Shown here: positions 8,489 through 16,049 of the stretch, piece by piece | How positions within the stretch are numbered: the stretch's first letter is position 1 | Layout of the letters: each line of letters begins with the position of its first letter | Source: Natronoarchaeum mannanilyticum | Lineage (GTDB): Archaea; Halobacteriota; Halobacteria; Halobacteriales; Natronoarchaeaceae | Direction of reading: 5' to 3' | Assembly: GCF_039522665.1 (NCBI RefSeq) | Contig: NZ_BAAADV010000001.1 | Span: forward strand, 620,001-684,000 | DNA: 64,000 nt | Program-made: the position numbers and the translations under genes | Notes under the pieces: model-generated | Seen by the model: only the letters and a program-made list of their open reading frames with translations | Told to the model about the DNA's origin: nothing | The model's database searches: none

Positions 8489-9022
8489 ATGGGAGATGCT
8501 TCGACCGATTCCGAGCGCGCGGGTCGCGGTGCCGCGCGGCCGATCGTAATCGCCGGGGTGGTGCTCGGCATCGGGTTCGGCGGCTTCTTCGACGGTATCG
8601 TCTTCCACCAGCTACTCCAGTGGCATCACATGCTGAGCCACCACTCGAACCCCGCGATCGCCGGCGATCTGCGGTTGAACGTGTTCGCGGATGGTCTGTT
8701 TCACGCGTTCGCGTATCTCGCGACGGCGGTCGGACTGGCGCTGCTCGTCCGCGCGGCGCGGCGGCCGAACGCCGTCGTGACGCCGCGCCTGCTCGGCGGG
8801 GCGCTGGTCGCGGGCTGGGGACTGTTCAACCTTCTGGAGGGGCTGATCAACCACCAGCTGCTCGGCATCCACCACGTCAATCCCGCCGGCCCCGGGCCGA
8901 CGCTGCTGTGGGATCTGGCGTTTCTGGCATGGGGTGCCGCGTTCCTGCTGGGCGGGGCGCTGATCGTCAGCCGGAGTCCGGCCGCGGGAACGGCGTCGAG
9001 CGGCCGGCCGACGCCCGAGTAG
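8489..9022 (+). CDS. DUF2243-type membrane protein
   Basis: This protein has 177 residues and about four hydrophobic helices (near 18-40, 70-90, 100-120 and 140-162). It is histidine-rich, with a recognisable FFDGIVFHQLLQWHHMLSHH near the first helix and HQLLGIHHVNPAGPGP before the last. This matches my memory of DUF2243, whose function is unknown. The clustered histidines suggest metal or heme contact, which is inference. It follows agmatinase by 52 bases and may be cotranscribed, but no functional link is evident. Confidence 0.85.
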   Translation: MGDASTDSERAGRGAARPIVIAGVVLGIGFGGFFDGIVFHQLLQWHHMLSHHSNPAIAGDLRLNVFADGLFHAFAYLATAVGLALLVRAARRPNAVVTPRLLGGALVAGWGLFNLLEGLINHQLLGIHHVNPAGPGPTLLWDLAFLAWGAAFLLGGALIVSRSPAAGTASSGRPTPE

Positions 9023-9071
9023 GAGTCCGCGAACCGCAACGCACAATCGGACGGTGACCAAACCGTCGGGC

Positions 9072-9839
9072 ATGGAACTCTCCGAACTCGTCGAGCGGTA
9101 CGACGACCGACTCGATACGGACGCCTACGCGGACGTCGACGCCAGCGCGAACGGGTTACAGGTCGGTCCCGAGGAGGCCGACGTCGAGCGCGTCGCCTTT
9201 GCCGTCGACGCCGGTCGCGCGACGATCGAGGACGCCGTCGACGCCGACGCGGACGCGCTGGTCGTCCACCACGGCCTCTCGTGGGGCGGCATCGAGCGCG
9301 TGACCGGGACGGAGTACGAGCGGATCGCGCCGCTGGTCGAGAACGACCTCGCGCTGTACGTCTCGCACCTACCGCTCGACGGCCATCAGGAACTCGGCAA
9401 CGCGGCGGGGATCGCGGAGCTGCTGGATCTGGACGATCGCGATCCGTTCGGCACCGTCGGCGGCGAGTACATCGGGCAGCGCGGCCGGGTCGACGAGCCG
9501 TTCGAGTCCGACGAGCTGACGACCGGATTACTCTCGCAACTGGACACCGACGGCGAGGACGTCCGCGCGATGACGTTCGGGCCCGACGAGATCGAGGACA
9601 TCGCGATCGTCACCGGCAGCGGCGTCGACTGGCTGGAGGACGCCGCCGCCGCCGGCGCGGACGCGCTGATCACCGGCGAGGGGAAACAGAAGGCGTACCA
9701 CCTCGCCCGGGAGCTGGAGATCAACGTGTTCCTGGCGGGCCACTACGCCACCGAGACGTTCGGCGTCCGGTCGCTGCAAGAGCTGGCCGAGGAGTGGGGA
9801 CTGGAGACGACCTTCATCGACCACCCGACCGGACTCTGA
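9072..9839 (+). CDS. Nif3-like dinuclear metal centre protein
   Basis: The 255-residue product fits the Nif3/YbgI (DUF34) family of hexameric dinuclear-metal proteins. Visible hallmarks are DALVVHHGLSWGG (metal-binding His pair), YVSHLPLDGH, and GADALITGEGKQKAYHLARE, LAGHYATETFGV near the C-terminus. The family's biochemical role is unsettled; damage-control hydrolase and GTP cyclohydrolase-like roles have been proposed. I prefer the ATG at 9072 (MELSELVERYDDRL). An in-frame GTG at 9054 would add six residues not typical of the family. Confidence 0.88.
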   Translation: MELSELVERYDDRLDTDAYADVDASANGLQVGPEEADVERVAFAVDAGRATIEDAVDADADALVVHHGLSWGGIERVTGTEYERIAPLVENDLALYVSHLPLDGHQELGNAAGIAELLDLDDRDPFGTVGGEYIGQRGRVDEPFESDELTTGLLSQLDTDGEDVRAMTFGPDEIEDIAIVTGSGVDWLEDAAAAGADALITGEGKQKAYHLARELEINVFLAGHYATETFGVRSLQELAEEWGLETTFIDHPTGL

Positions 9840-10315
9840 GGGGAGCAGTAGCTGTTCGGGGGCGAGCAGGCGACGCTTCCGATCGGGGACGATCGGTAAC
9901 GCGACGATCGTCCCCGCCGCGACGCGGTGCGTCGCACACCGGCTTACTCCTGCGTCGCGGCTAGCGAGTGGCGGATGGGGATTTTGGCCGCTCACTGTCG
10001 GATAAACCTGTGCTGCAGTAGCTGGAGAACAGAACAGCAACGAGACCTCCACCTCGAAAGCCCCCGACGGCCCCTTTCAGCCCCACCAGTACCGGCTACC
10101 CGGACAAGCGCACGGGTGGGACTGAAAGGGGCTGCCGTCTCGGGGAAGACGGCCGACGCAAGCACCGCAGCCGGTAGGCGAGGAGCACAGCGAGCCTCCC
10201 GAGCCCAGAAGTCAGGGCTTTCGAGGCGGTGTTGTAGATGCTTTCAGATCGATCTGCGCAACCAACCAATCCCAGGACCGTCGCGTTCAAATCGCTCGCA
10301 CCGCGAGAGAGTGGT
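9840..10315. other. Long intergenic region before deoxyhypusine synthase
   Basis: This gap of 476 bases contains no credible gene. The left part (9840-10000) is unremarkable GC-rich sequence. The central part (10050-10229) is a nested inverted-repeat element listed separately. The right part (10230-10315) should hold the promoter of deoxyhypusine synthase. I see no strong TATA box there; only weak AT-rich bits occur near 10240-10290. Confidence 0.5.
10050..10229. repeat. Nested inverted-repeat element (MITE-like or structured RNA)
   Basis: The outer arms are CACCTCGAAAGCCC at 10050-10063 and GGGCTTTCGAGGCGG at 10215-10229. Inside them, CGACGGCCCCTTTCAGCCCC (10065-10084) faces GGGACTGAAAGGGGCTGCCG (10118-10137), another near-complementary pair. 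The element could fold into one long cruciform or stem. There is no open reading frame of note. I believe similar CTCGAAAGCCC/GACTGAAAGGGG units occur in other haloarchaeal genomes, but that is memory and unchecked. It may be a non-autonomous transposable element or a non-coding RNA gene. Confidence 0.6.
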
Positions 10316-11347
10316 ATGACCGACGAGAGCCACGACGAGCACGCCGAGGAGCACGAACAGCCGCCGCGCGAGGAGTTCGGCCACGACCCGATCGGGCACG
10401 CCGACGTGCGCGACGGGATGTCGGTCGGCGAGCTCGTCGACCAGTACGGCGAGGCTGGTATCGGCGCGGCCGACCTCAACGCGGCCGTCGACATCTACGC
10501 GGAGATGCTCGGGGACGACGACGTGACGAACTTCTTCGGGCTGGCGGGCGCGATGGTGCCGACGGGGATGCGCAAGATCGTCGCCGACCTGATCCGGGAC
10601 GGCCACATCGACGTGCTGGTGACGACGGGCGCGAACCTCACCCACGACGCGATCGAGGCGATCGGCGGGAAGCACCACCACGGGCGCACCCACGGCGAGG
10701 GGACGATGCGCGAGCACGACGAGCAGCTGCGCGACGAGGGCGTCGACCGCATCTACAACGTCTACCTGCCACAGGAGCACTTCGCGCTATTTGAAGAGCA
10801 CCTGCGCTCGAAGGTGTTCCCCGAGGTCGAGGAGACGGTTAGCATCCAGCGACTCACGGAGGAGCTCGGGCGAGCGAACGCCGAGGTCAACGAGAACGAG
10901 GGGATCGACGAAGGCGCCGGCGTCGCCGCCGCGGCCTACGAGAACGACGTGCCGATCTACTGTCCGGCGATCCAGGACTCCGTGCTGGGCCTGCAGGCGT
11001 GGATGTACTCCCAGACGACCGACTTCGCGCTCGACGCGCTCGGCGACATGACGCCGCTGACCGATCTGGCGTTCGACGCGGAGAAATCGGGCGCGATGGT
11101 GGTCGGCGGCGGCGTCCCGAAGAACTTCGTGCTCCAGACGATGCTGGTCGCGCCCGACTCGTACGACTACGCCGTCCAGCTGACGATGGACGACGAGCAG
11201 ACCGGCGGGCTCTCGGGCGCGACCCTGGAGGAGGCCCGCTCGTGGGGGAAGATCGAGAAGGCCGGTCGGAACGCCAGCGTGTACGCCGACGCGACGATCA
11301 CGCTCCCGCTGGTGGTCGCCGCGGCGCGCGAGCGGATCGGGGAGTAA
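10316..11347 (+). CDS. dys: Deoxyhypusine synthase
   Basis: This NAD-dependent enzyme transfers an aminobutyl group (or, in haloarchaea, probably an agmatine-derived group) to the Lys of aIF5A. The 343 residues contain TTGANLTHD (106-110 region), GGGVPKN at 264-270 and SWGKI at 309-313. Lys312 is equivalent to the catalytic lysine of eukaryotic enzymes. An acidic, His-rich N-terminal extension (about 1-35) is haloarchaeal in style. I chose the ATG at 10316; the longer frame from 10238 overlaps the repeat element. Its proximity to aIF5A and agmatinase supports a shared pathway. Confidence 0.94.
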   Translation: MTDESHDEHAEEHEQPPREEFGHDPIGHADVRDGMSVGELVDQYGEAGIGAADLNAAVDIYAEMLGDDDVTNFFGLAGAMVPTGMRKIVADLIRDGHIDVLVTTGANLTHDAIEAIGGKHHHGRTHGEGTMREHDEQLRDEGVDRIYNVYLPQEHFALFEEHLRSKVFPEVEETVSIQRLTEELGRANAEVNENEGIDEGAGVAAAAYENDVPIYCPAIQDSVLGLQAWMYSQTTDFALDALGDMTPLTDLAFDAEKSGAMVVGGGVPKNFVLQTMLVAPDSYDYAVQLTMDDEQTGGLSGATLEEARSWGKIEKAGRNASVYADATITLPLVVAAARERIGE

Positions 11348-11426
11348 CTCGTGCGATCGGATGACGGAATAGCGAGCCAAACTACCTCGCCCGCGAGCCT
11401 AAACCGTTCGAGGGCGTACGACGGGT

Positions 11427-11825
11427 ATGAGTCACCGAGAGACGGTCGAGGAGGTCGAAGCGGAACTCGAGGAGGCGATCGTGGGGGGAACTGAGGGCGC
11501 ACTCAAGCGCATCGACGCCGTCGGCACGCTGCTCGACGACGCGTTCCGGGTCCCCGGGACTGACATCAGATTCGGGCTGGACCCGGTCGTCGGCGTCCTG
11601 CCGATCGCCGGCGACTGGGCGACGGCGGTCGTCTCGACGTACATCGTCGCGGAGGCCGTCAACCTCGGCGTCCCGAAGGGCGTGATCGGGCGGATGCTGT
11701 TCAACATCGGTCTCGACGCCACGGTCGGGATGGTCCCGATCCTCGGGACGCTGTTCGACACGGCGTGGAAGGCGAACCGCAGAAACGTCGAGCTGGTCGA
11801 AAAGCACGTCGACGCCGACGCGTAA
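11427..11825 (+). CDS. DUF4112 membrane protein
   Basis: This small protein (132 aa) has a hydrophilic acidic N-terminus followed by RIDAVGTLLDDAFRVPGTDI, FGLDPVVGVLPIAGD and GMVPILGTLFDTAWKANRRN. These are the features I recall for DUF4112. Two to three amphipathic or membrane-embedded helices are expected. The function is unknown. The ATG at 11427 follows an intergenic stretch of about 80 bases. It converges on the DUF371 gene, and a 19-base tandem duplication lies between them. Confidence 0.85.
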   Translation: MSHRETVEEVEAELEEAIVGGTEGALKRIDAVGTLLDDAFRVPGTDIRFGLDPVVGVLPIAGDWATAVVSTYIVAEAVNLGVPKGVIGRMLFNIGLDATVGMVPILGTLFDTAWKANRRNVELVEKHVDADA

Positions 11826-11829
11826 GTCC

Positions 11830-11867
11830 TCGCAGCGGCGCCACTCCATCGCAGCGGCGTCACTCCA
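11830..11867. repeat. 19-base tandem duplication covering the DUF371 stop
   Basis: Two 19-base units (11830-11848 and 11849-11867) differ at one base: TCGCAGCGGCGCCACTCCA versus TCGCAGCGGCGTCACTCCA. The second unit contains the final codons and stop of the leftward DUF371 gene. The duplicate therefore repeats that gene's 3' end immediately downstream, with the stop changed. Confidence 0.8.
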
Positions 11868-12285
11868 CGGACAGCGTCAGCGTCGCGTCGGCGCCGTCGG
11901 CCAGCGCCGCGACGATCTCGCGGTCGACGCCGAGCGCGGGGCTGTCGGCGTCGATCATCACCGTGCGCTCGTCGACGTGGTCGCTCGTTCGGCCGACGGC
12001 GCTGCGCTCGCTCGCGAAGGATAGCTCGGGGTGGCCGCTGCCGGTGATCGTCTCGACGCGGGTGCCGTCGGCGGTCTCGACGGCCAGCTCGGCGGTGATG
12101 GTGGCGTCGCGGTCTTGGCACGCTTCTACGAACTCGGCGTCGAAGTCGGCGGGCGCGCGGTCGGCCTCGATCGCGAGGATGCAGTCGCCGGCCGGTGTCA
12201 GGTAGTCGTCGGTCGTCACCTCGAACGTGCTGGTGTGTTCGGCGAGGACGTTCGGGTGACCCGTCGCTCGGATCACTTCTTCCAT
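11860..12285 (-). CDS. DUF371 domain protein
   Basis: This 141-residue soluble protein begins MEEVIRATGHPNVLAEH and continues with TTDDYLTPAGDCILAIEAD, a pattern I recall for the archaeal DUF371 family. The predicted fold is beta-rich. The role is unknown; members are widespread in Archaea, suggesting a housekeeping task. I chose the ATG at 12285. The frame continues 13 codons upstream, but that extension (MRALKSPDRESPP) looks non-coding. The last bases are part of a 19-base tandem duplication. Confidence 0.85.
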   Translation of the reverse strand: MEEVIRATGHPNVLAEHTSTFEVTTDDYLTPAGDCILAIEADRAPADFDAEFVEACQDRDATITAELAVETADGTRVETITGSGHPELSFASERSAVGRTSDHVDERTVMIDADSPALGVDREIVAALADGADATLTLSVE

Positions 12286-12364
12286 GGGCGGCGATTCTCG
12301 GTCGGGCGACTTGAGCGCACGCATCTCCGATCGCGAGCGCGGGGCGGTTCGATCCGGACAGCCG

Positions 12365-12520
12365 CTACTGCTGCACGACCGTGATCGTGACGGCGCCGCA
12401 ATCGCACTCGTAGGCGCGGCGCGTGCCGTGCTCAGTCTCCATCGCGAGCATCAGGTGGTCGTCGTCGAGCGCGCGGTCGCACCCCTCGGCCTCGCACGTG
12501 CTTGTGAGCCGTTCGAGCAT
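12365..12520 (-). CDS. Small zinc-binding protein, 51 aa
   Basis: This is a short leaderless gene beginning MLERLTSTCEAEGC and ending VTITVVQQ. Four cysteines lie in two pairs (C-x4-C near residues 9-14 and C-x-C near 39-41), which suggests a zinc-knuckle fold. A TATA-like element on the minus strand (AGTTTAAGGA, 12553-12544) sits about 24 bases before the start, as expected for haloarchaeal leaderless genes. A TTTCACTTTCACT motif lies just upstream of that box. The function is unknown. Small CxxC proteins are abundant in haloarchaea, and several affect growth or stress responses. Confidence 0.75.
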   Translation of the reverse strand: MLERLTSTCEAEGCDRALDDDHLMLAMETEHGTRRAYECDCGAVTITVVQQ

Positions 12521-12543
12521 ACTTCGAGGTGCGCCCGAGAGGA

Positions 12544-12581
12544 TCCTTAAACTGCGCCTTCCCCGGAGTGAAAGTGAAAGT
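12544..12581 (-). promoter_or_regulatory. TATA box plus upstream TTTCACTTTCACT motif
   Basis: On the minus strand, ACTTTCACTTTCACT (12581-12567) is followed after about 15 bases by the TATA-like AGTTTAAGGA (12553-12544) of the small zinc-protein gene. The same motif precedes the TATA box of the gene at 18815. I infer a shared activator or TFB-type element. Confidence 0.5.
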
Positions 12582-12660
12582 AGTCGATTCGACGCCGCGT
12601 CGCGCCGACGGCCGGCGATCCGGGGACTGTCGAGAGTAAGACCTATTTCGGTCCCGTGCG

Positions 12661-14523
12661 GTGGAGTGGGTAGTGATGCTGGGCCAGTGGCTGGGGACCG
12701 CGGTCGAACCGAGCGAGGACGACGCGCCGCCGGCGGTCGAGGATCCCCAACCCGTCGACGTTCCCGGGCGCCCGGACGCGCTGGCGGGAGCCGACGCCGT
12801 CGCCTACCGGACGACGTTTCCCGACCCGCGCGAGGGCGAGGCGACGCGCGCGACGCTCGTTCTCGAAGGGCTGTACGCGCAAGCGCGCGTCTGGCACGAC
12901 GGCGAGTTGCTCGGCGAGCACGACACCTACTTCGAACCCGCGCGCTTCGAGTTCGAGCCCTCGGCGGACAACGAACTGATCGTCGAGTGTCGACGACCGA
13001 CCGACGGCTTCGGCGGCGTCCACGAGACCGACCTGCTGCCGGAAACCGACCGGGTCCCGGGCATCTGGTGGGACGCCAGAGTCGAGACCCACGGTCCGGT
13101 CGCGCTCGTCGACCTCTCGGTGACGCCGACGCTCGGCGAGGAGCGGGCGACGATCGAAGCCGAACTGACCGTCGACGCCGCCGAGGCGGTCGACGAGCGC
13201 GCGACGCTGTCGCTCCGCCCCAAAGGGTTCCGCGGCGGCGGCGCGATGGAGCGGGCGCGGGTGCGGGCCGCGGCCGGCGAGCGCGTGACGGTGACCAGGG
13301 AGATCGAGGTCAGGGACCCGCAGTTCTGGTGGCCACGCGGACTGGGCTCACAGCACCGCTACGAGGTGACCGCGAAACTGGACGGCGCCGAGCGATCGGC
13401 GACGACCGGCTTTTGCACCGTCGAACTCGACGACGGGCTCGTCGTCAACGGGCAGCGGGCGCGCGCACGCGGACTCAACGTTCTCCCGAGCGAGGACCCC
13501 GAGGCGGACGTCGCGGCCGTCGCCGGCGCGAACGCGAATTTGGTCCGCGCACACGCGCACGTCCCGTCGCCGACGTTCCGCGAGGCCTGCGACGAGGCCG
13601 GGCTGCTGGTCTGGCAGGATCTGCCCCTGACCGGCGACGCCGACGTCGATCCCGAGCGGGGCGCCGAGCTGTCCGACGCGCTGGTCGAAACCTGCCGGTC
13701 CAGCCCGAGCGTGGGGATCTACGGCGTCCGGGACGACCCCCGAACTCCCTTCGAGCAGCCCCTCGGAAGCGGGAGGCTCGCCCGCTCCCGGCTGCGCTGG
13801 CGCGCCTGGCGGACGAACTACGACCGCTCGACCGACGACGAGATCGCGGCATCGTTCGACACCGACCGTCCGGTCGTGCCCGTCACCGGCCCGCCGGGAA
13901 CCGGCGCCGACGCCGCGACGTTGTATCCGGGGTGGGACTACGGCCGGGCTGACGACGTCGACCGGCTGCTGGACCGGTACCCCGGACTCGGCGACGTGGT
14001 CGCGGAGTTCGGCGCCGGATCGGTGCTCGACCGCGACGATGTCGAGCCGACCGCCGACCTCGAAGATCGCCTCGACACCGGCGATCCTCCGGCGACTCAG
14101 CGCGAGCAGGCCCGGACGCTCAAACGCGTCGGCGAAGGCCTTCGGCGTCGCGACGCCGACGTGCTCGCGGCGTTCGCGCTGCGGGACGTCCGGCCCGCGG
14201 GCGGGATGGGCGTCCTCGATGCCGACGGCCAGGAGAAGCCGGCCTACGAGGCGCTCGCGGACGCCTACGAGCCGGTGCAGGCCGTGCTCGACGCCGCGCC
14301 GAACCCGGGCGCCGTCGGCGTCACGGTGGTCAACGACGCCGCAGATCCGGTCGAAGCAGCCGTCGAGTGGACCGCCGGCGACCGCAGCGGCTCGTTCGAG
14401 GCGACGGTCGACCCGCTCGACAGCGAGTCCGCCGGCGGGCTGAAGATTCCGAAGGGCGCCGACGAGGTCGTCCTGACGACGACCGTCGACGGCGAGCGGG
14501 TTACGAACACCTACCGGCTGTAA
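12661..14523 (+). CDS. Degenerate GH2-family-like protein (possible pseudoenzyme)
   Basis: The 620 residues follow the layout of glycoside hydrolase family 2, as in beta-mannosidases: an N-terminal jelly-roll (YRTTFPDP, LVLEGLYAQARVWHDGELLG), an Ig-like domain ending DPQFWWPRGLGSQ, and a TIM-barrel-like part with REACDEAGLLVWQDLPL. The expected acid/base motif (Asn-Glu) is replaced by GIYGVRDDP. A glutamate near the usual nucleophile position remains (VAEFGAGS). I therefore doubt normal glycosidase activity. The start could be GTG 12661 or ATG 12676. No signal peptide is evident, so it is probably cytoplasmic. Confidence 0.7.
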   Translation: MEWVVMLGQWLGTAVEPSEDDAPPAVEDPQPVDVPGRPDALAGADAVAYRTTFPDPREGEATRATLVLEGLYAQARVWHDGELLGEHDTYFEPARFEFEPSADNELIVECRRPTDGFGGVHETDLLPETDRVPGIWWDARVETHGPVALVDLSVTPTLGEERATIEAELTVDAAEAVDERATLSLRPKGFRGGGAMERARVRAAAGERVTVTREIEVRDPQFWWPRGLGSQHRYEVTAKLDGAERSATTGFCTVELDDGLVVNGQRARARGLNVLPSEDPEADVAAVAGANANLVRAHAHVPSPTFREACDEAGLLVWQDLPLTGDADVDPERGAELSDALVETCRSSPSVGIYGVRDDPRTPFEQPLGSGRLARSRLRWRAWRTNYDRSTDDEIAASFDTDRPVVPVTGPPGTGADAATLYPGWDYGRADDVDRLLDRYPGLGDVVAEFGAGSVLDRDDVEPTADLEDRLDTGDPPATQREQARTLKRVGEGLRRRDADVLAAFALRDVRPAGGMGVLDADGQEKPAYEALADAYEPVQAVLDAAPNPGAVGVTVVNDAADPVEAAVEWTAGDRSGSFEATVDPLDSESAGGLKIPKGADEVVLTTTVDGERVTNTYRL

Positions 14524-14816
14524 CGATCCGCGGGAGGACGCCGCCACTCGGCGCACGGTCTTTTATATGTCGCTACGGCCCCATTGGCAACCCCTTACAC
14601 GGCCCGTCAGGCCGCTTGCTAACTGTTTTCACGGGGTAGATGACCGGTACTTTTAAATTGCAAGCCCCGTTAGTAACGGGTACCAGAACGCCACCGGCGT
14701 TCAGGCAGCATCGCTCGCAGACCAATGACAGGGGATCTTATCACTGAACCGTCGTCACACGTCGCGAGCTACTGCTGTCCCGCCGGTGCGGGTATGGCAC
14801 AGAGGCTTGACTAACA
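14524..14816. promoter_or_regulatory. Promoter and long structured leader of the coiled-coil gene
   Basis: A strong TATA-like TTTTAAAT (14651-14658) implies a start near 14683, about 130 bases before the ATG at 14817. That is long for haloarchaea, where most mRNAs are leaderless. Around and inside the leader are perfect or near-perfect hairpins: CCCGTTA/TAACGGG (14666-14680) and GAACGCC/GGCGTTC (14686-14702). A second AT-rich site, TTTTATATG, is at 14561-14569. The region may encode a regulatory leader or a small RNA. I see no open frame. Confidence 0.5.
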
Positions 14817-15713
14817 ATGGTAGAAGCACAAGAACTCGACGAAGCGGACAACGTCGAACTCACGGAAGACGACCTCGAGAACAAATCGAAAGGACAGCTC
14901 ATCAAGCTCGCAGGGCAGCTGCGAGACCGACGAAACGAGCTGAACCAGCTGGCGTCCGAACGCGCCTCCAAGCGGGACGACCTGAACGCGAAGACACGCG
15001 AGAAGGTCGACGAAGCCCAGGAACACCGCGAGAAGCGCGACGAGCTCAACGAGCAGGTTCAGGAGCACAAGGAGAAGCGCAACGAGCTCAACGCCGAGGC
15101 CAACGAGCTGTTCGACAAGGTCGAGGACATGAAGTCGGACATGGAGCTCGACGAGGGCAAGGACCTCGAGGAGCTCGAAGAGGAGATCGAGGAGCTGGAG
15201 TTTAAGCAGCAGACCGAGGTCCTCAGCACCGAAGACGAGCGCGAGCTCATCGAGAAGATCGAGGAGAAGCGCGAGGAGTACACCGAGCGCAAGGAAAAAC
15301 TCGACCAGAACGAGGAGCTCGACGACCTCGTCGAGGAGGCCGAGGAAGTGCGATCGGAAGCGTCCCAGCACCACCAGAAGGTGACCGAGCTCGCCGACAA
15401 GGCCCAGGAGCACCACAACCAGATGATCGAGGCCTATCGGGAGGCCGACGACATCCGCGACGACGCCGACGAGATGCACGAGCTGTTCGTGGAGGCCCAG
15501 GAGGCCGCCGACCGCCACCACGAGGACTTCGTCCGCGTCCAGAAGCGCCTGCGCGAACTCGACAAGGAAGAGGAAGAAGAGCGCAAGTCCGAGCGCGAGC
15601 AGGAGAAAGAGGAAGTCGAGCAGGAAGCCGAGGAGATCTACGAGCGGTTCAAGGACGGCGAGACTCTCGACACCGAGGACCTGATGAAGCTCCAGAAGGC
15701 CGGCCGTCTCTAA
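14817..15713 (+). CDS. Long coiled-coil protein (COG1340-like)
   Basis: The 298 residues are almost entirely heptad-rich, highly charged coiled coil (Glu, Lys, Asp, Arg, Gln), for example RDRRNELNQLASERASKRDD and LEELEEEIEELEFKQQTEV. There are few hydrophobic residues outside a/d positions. It resembles archaeal COG1340 coiled-coil proteins of unknown function, which have been loosely linked to SMC-like or cytoskeletal roles. No signal peptide or membrane segment is present. It ends LMKLQKAGRL. The long, hairpin-rich leader suggests post-transcriptional control. Confidence 0.85.
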   Translation: MVEAQELDEADNVELTEDDLENKSKGQLIKLAGQLRDRRNELNQLASERASKRDDLNAKTREKVDEAQEHREKRDELNEQVQEHKEKRNELNAEANELFDKVEDMKSDMELDEGKDLEELEEEIEELEFKQQTEVLSTEDERELIEKIEEKREEYTERKEKLDQNEELDDLVEEAEEVRSEASQHHQKVTELADKAQEHHNQMIEAYREADDIRDDADEMHELFVEAQEAADRHHEDFVRVQKRLRELDKEEEEERKSEREQEKEEVEQEAEEIYERFKDGETLDTEDLMKLQKAGRL

Positions 15714-15836
15714 CTAGGTAGCGCGTTCTTCTGCGGTTTTACGGCGAGCGCGTAGCGACGGCAAAGCGTCGCTTCGACCGCTGTCGGAGCGTCGTCCCGA
15801 ACTACCGAGCGCTGCGCCCGGTCGGGAAACCACCAC

Positions 15837-15845
15837 GCTTAAACG
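15837..15845 (+). promoter_or_regulatory. TATA-like box for L40e
   Basis: GCTTAAACG lies about 25 bases before the ATG at 15868, consistent with a leaderless ribosomal-protein transcript. Confidence 0.6.
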
Positions 15846-15867
15846 AGCGAGCGGCCAACGGGCGGGT

Positions 15868-16017
15868 ATGGCTACGTTCGAAAAAGCGGAGGGACGGCTG
15901 CTCAACAAGATGATCTGCATGCGATGTAACGCGCGCAACGCCGCCGAGGCCGACCGCTGCCGGAAGTGCGGCTACGGGAACCTGCGTCCGAAGGCGAAGG
16001 AAGCCCGCAGCGCCTGA
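15868..16017 (+). CDS. rpl40e: 50S ribosomal protein L40e
   Basis: This small basic protein (49 aa), [20 protein letters not shown], is followed by [20 protein letters not shown]. The four cysteines form a zinc ribbon (CMRC and CRKC). This is the canonical archaeal L40e, a structural component of the large ribosomal subunit. Length and motifs match the family. The DUF309 gene follows 32 bases later, with its own TATA-like box near the L40e stop. Confidence 0.95.
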   Translation: MATFEKAEGRLLNKMICMRCNARNAAEADRCRKCGYGNLRPKAKEARSA

Positions 16018-16049
16018 CTATTTCCGTCTTCTCTCCGAACGCCCGCACG

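Noticed and set aside
14640-14750. Possible C/D-box small RNA in the leader of the coiled-coil gene
   Set aside because: There are loose matches to C (AGATGAC) and D (CTGA) boxes, but the spacing and second pair are not convincing.
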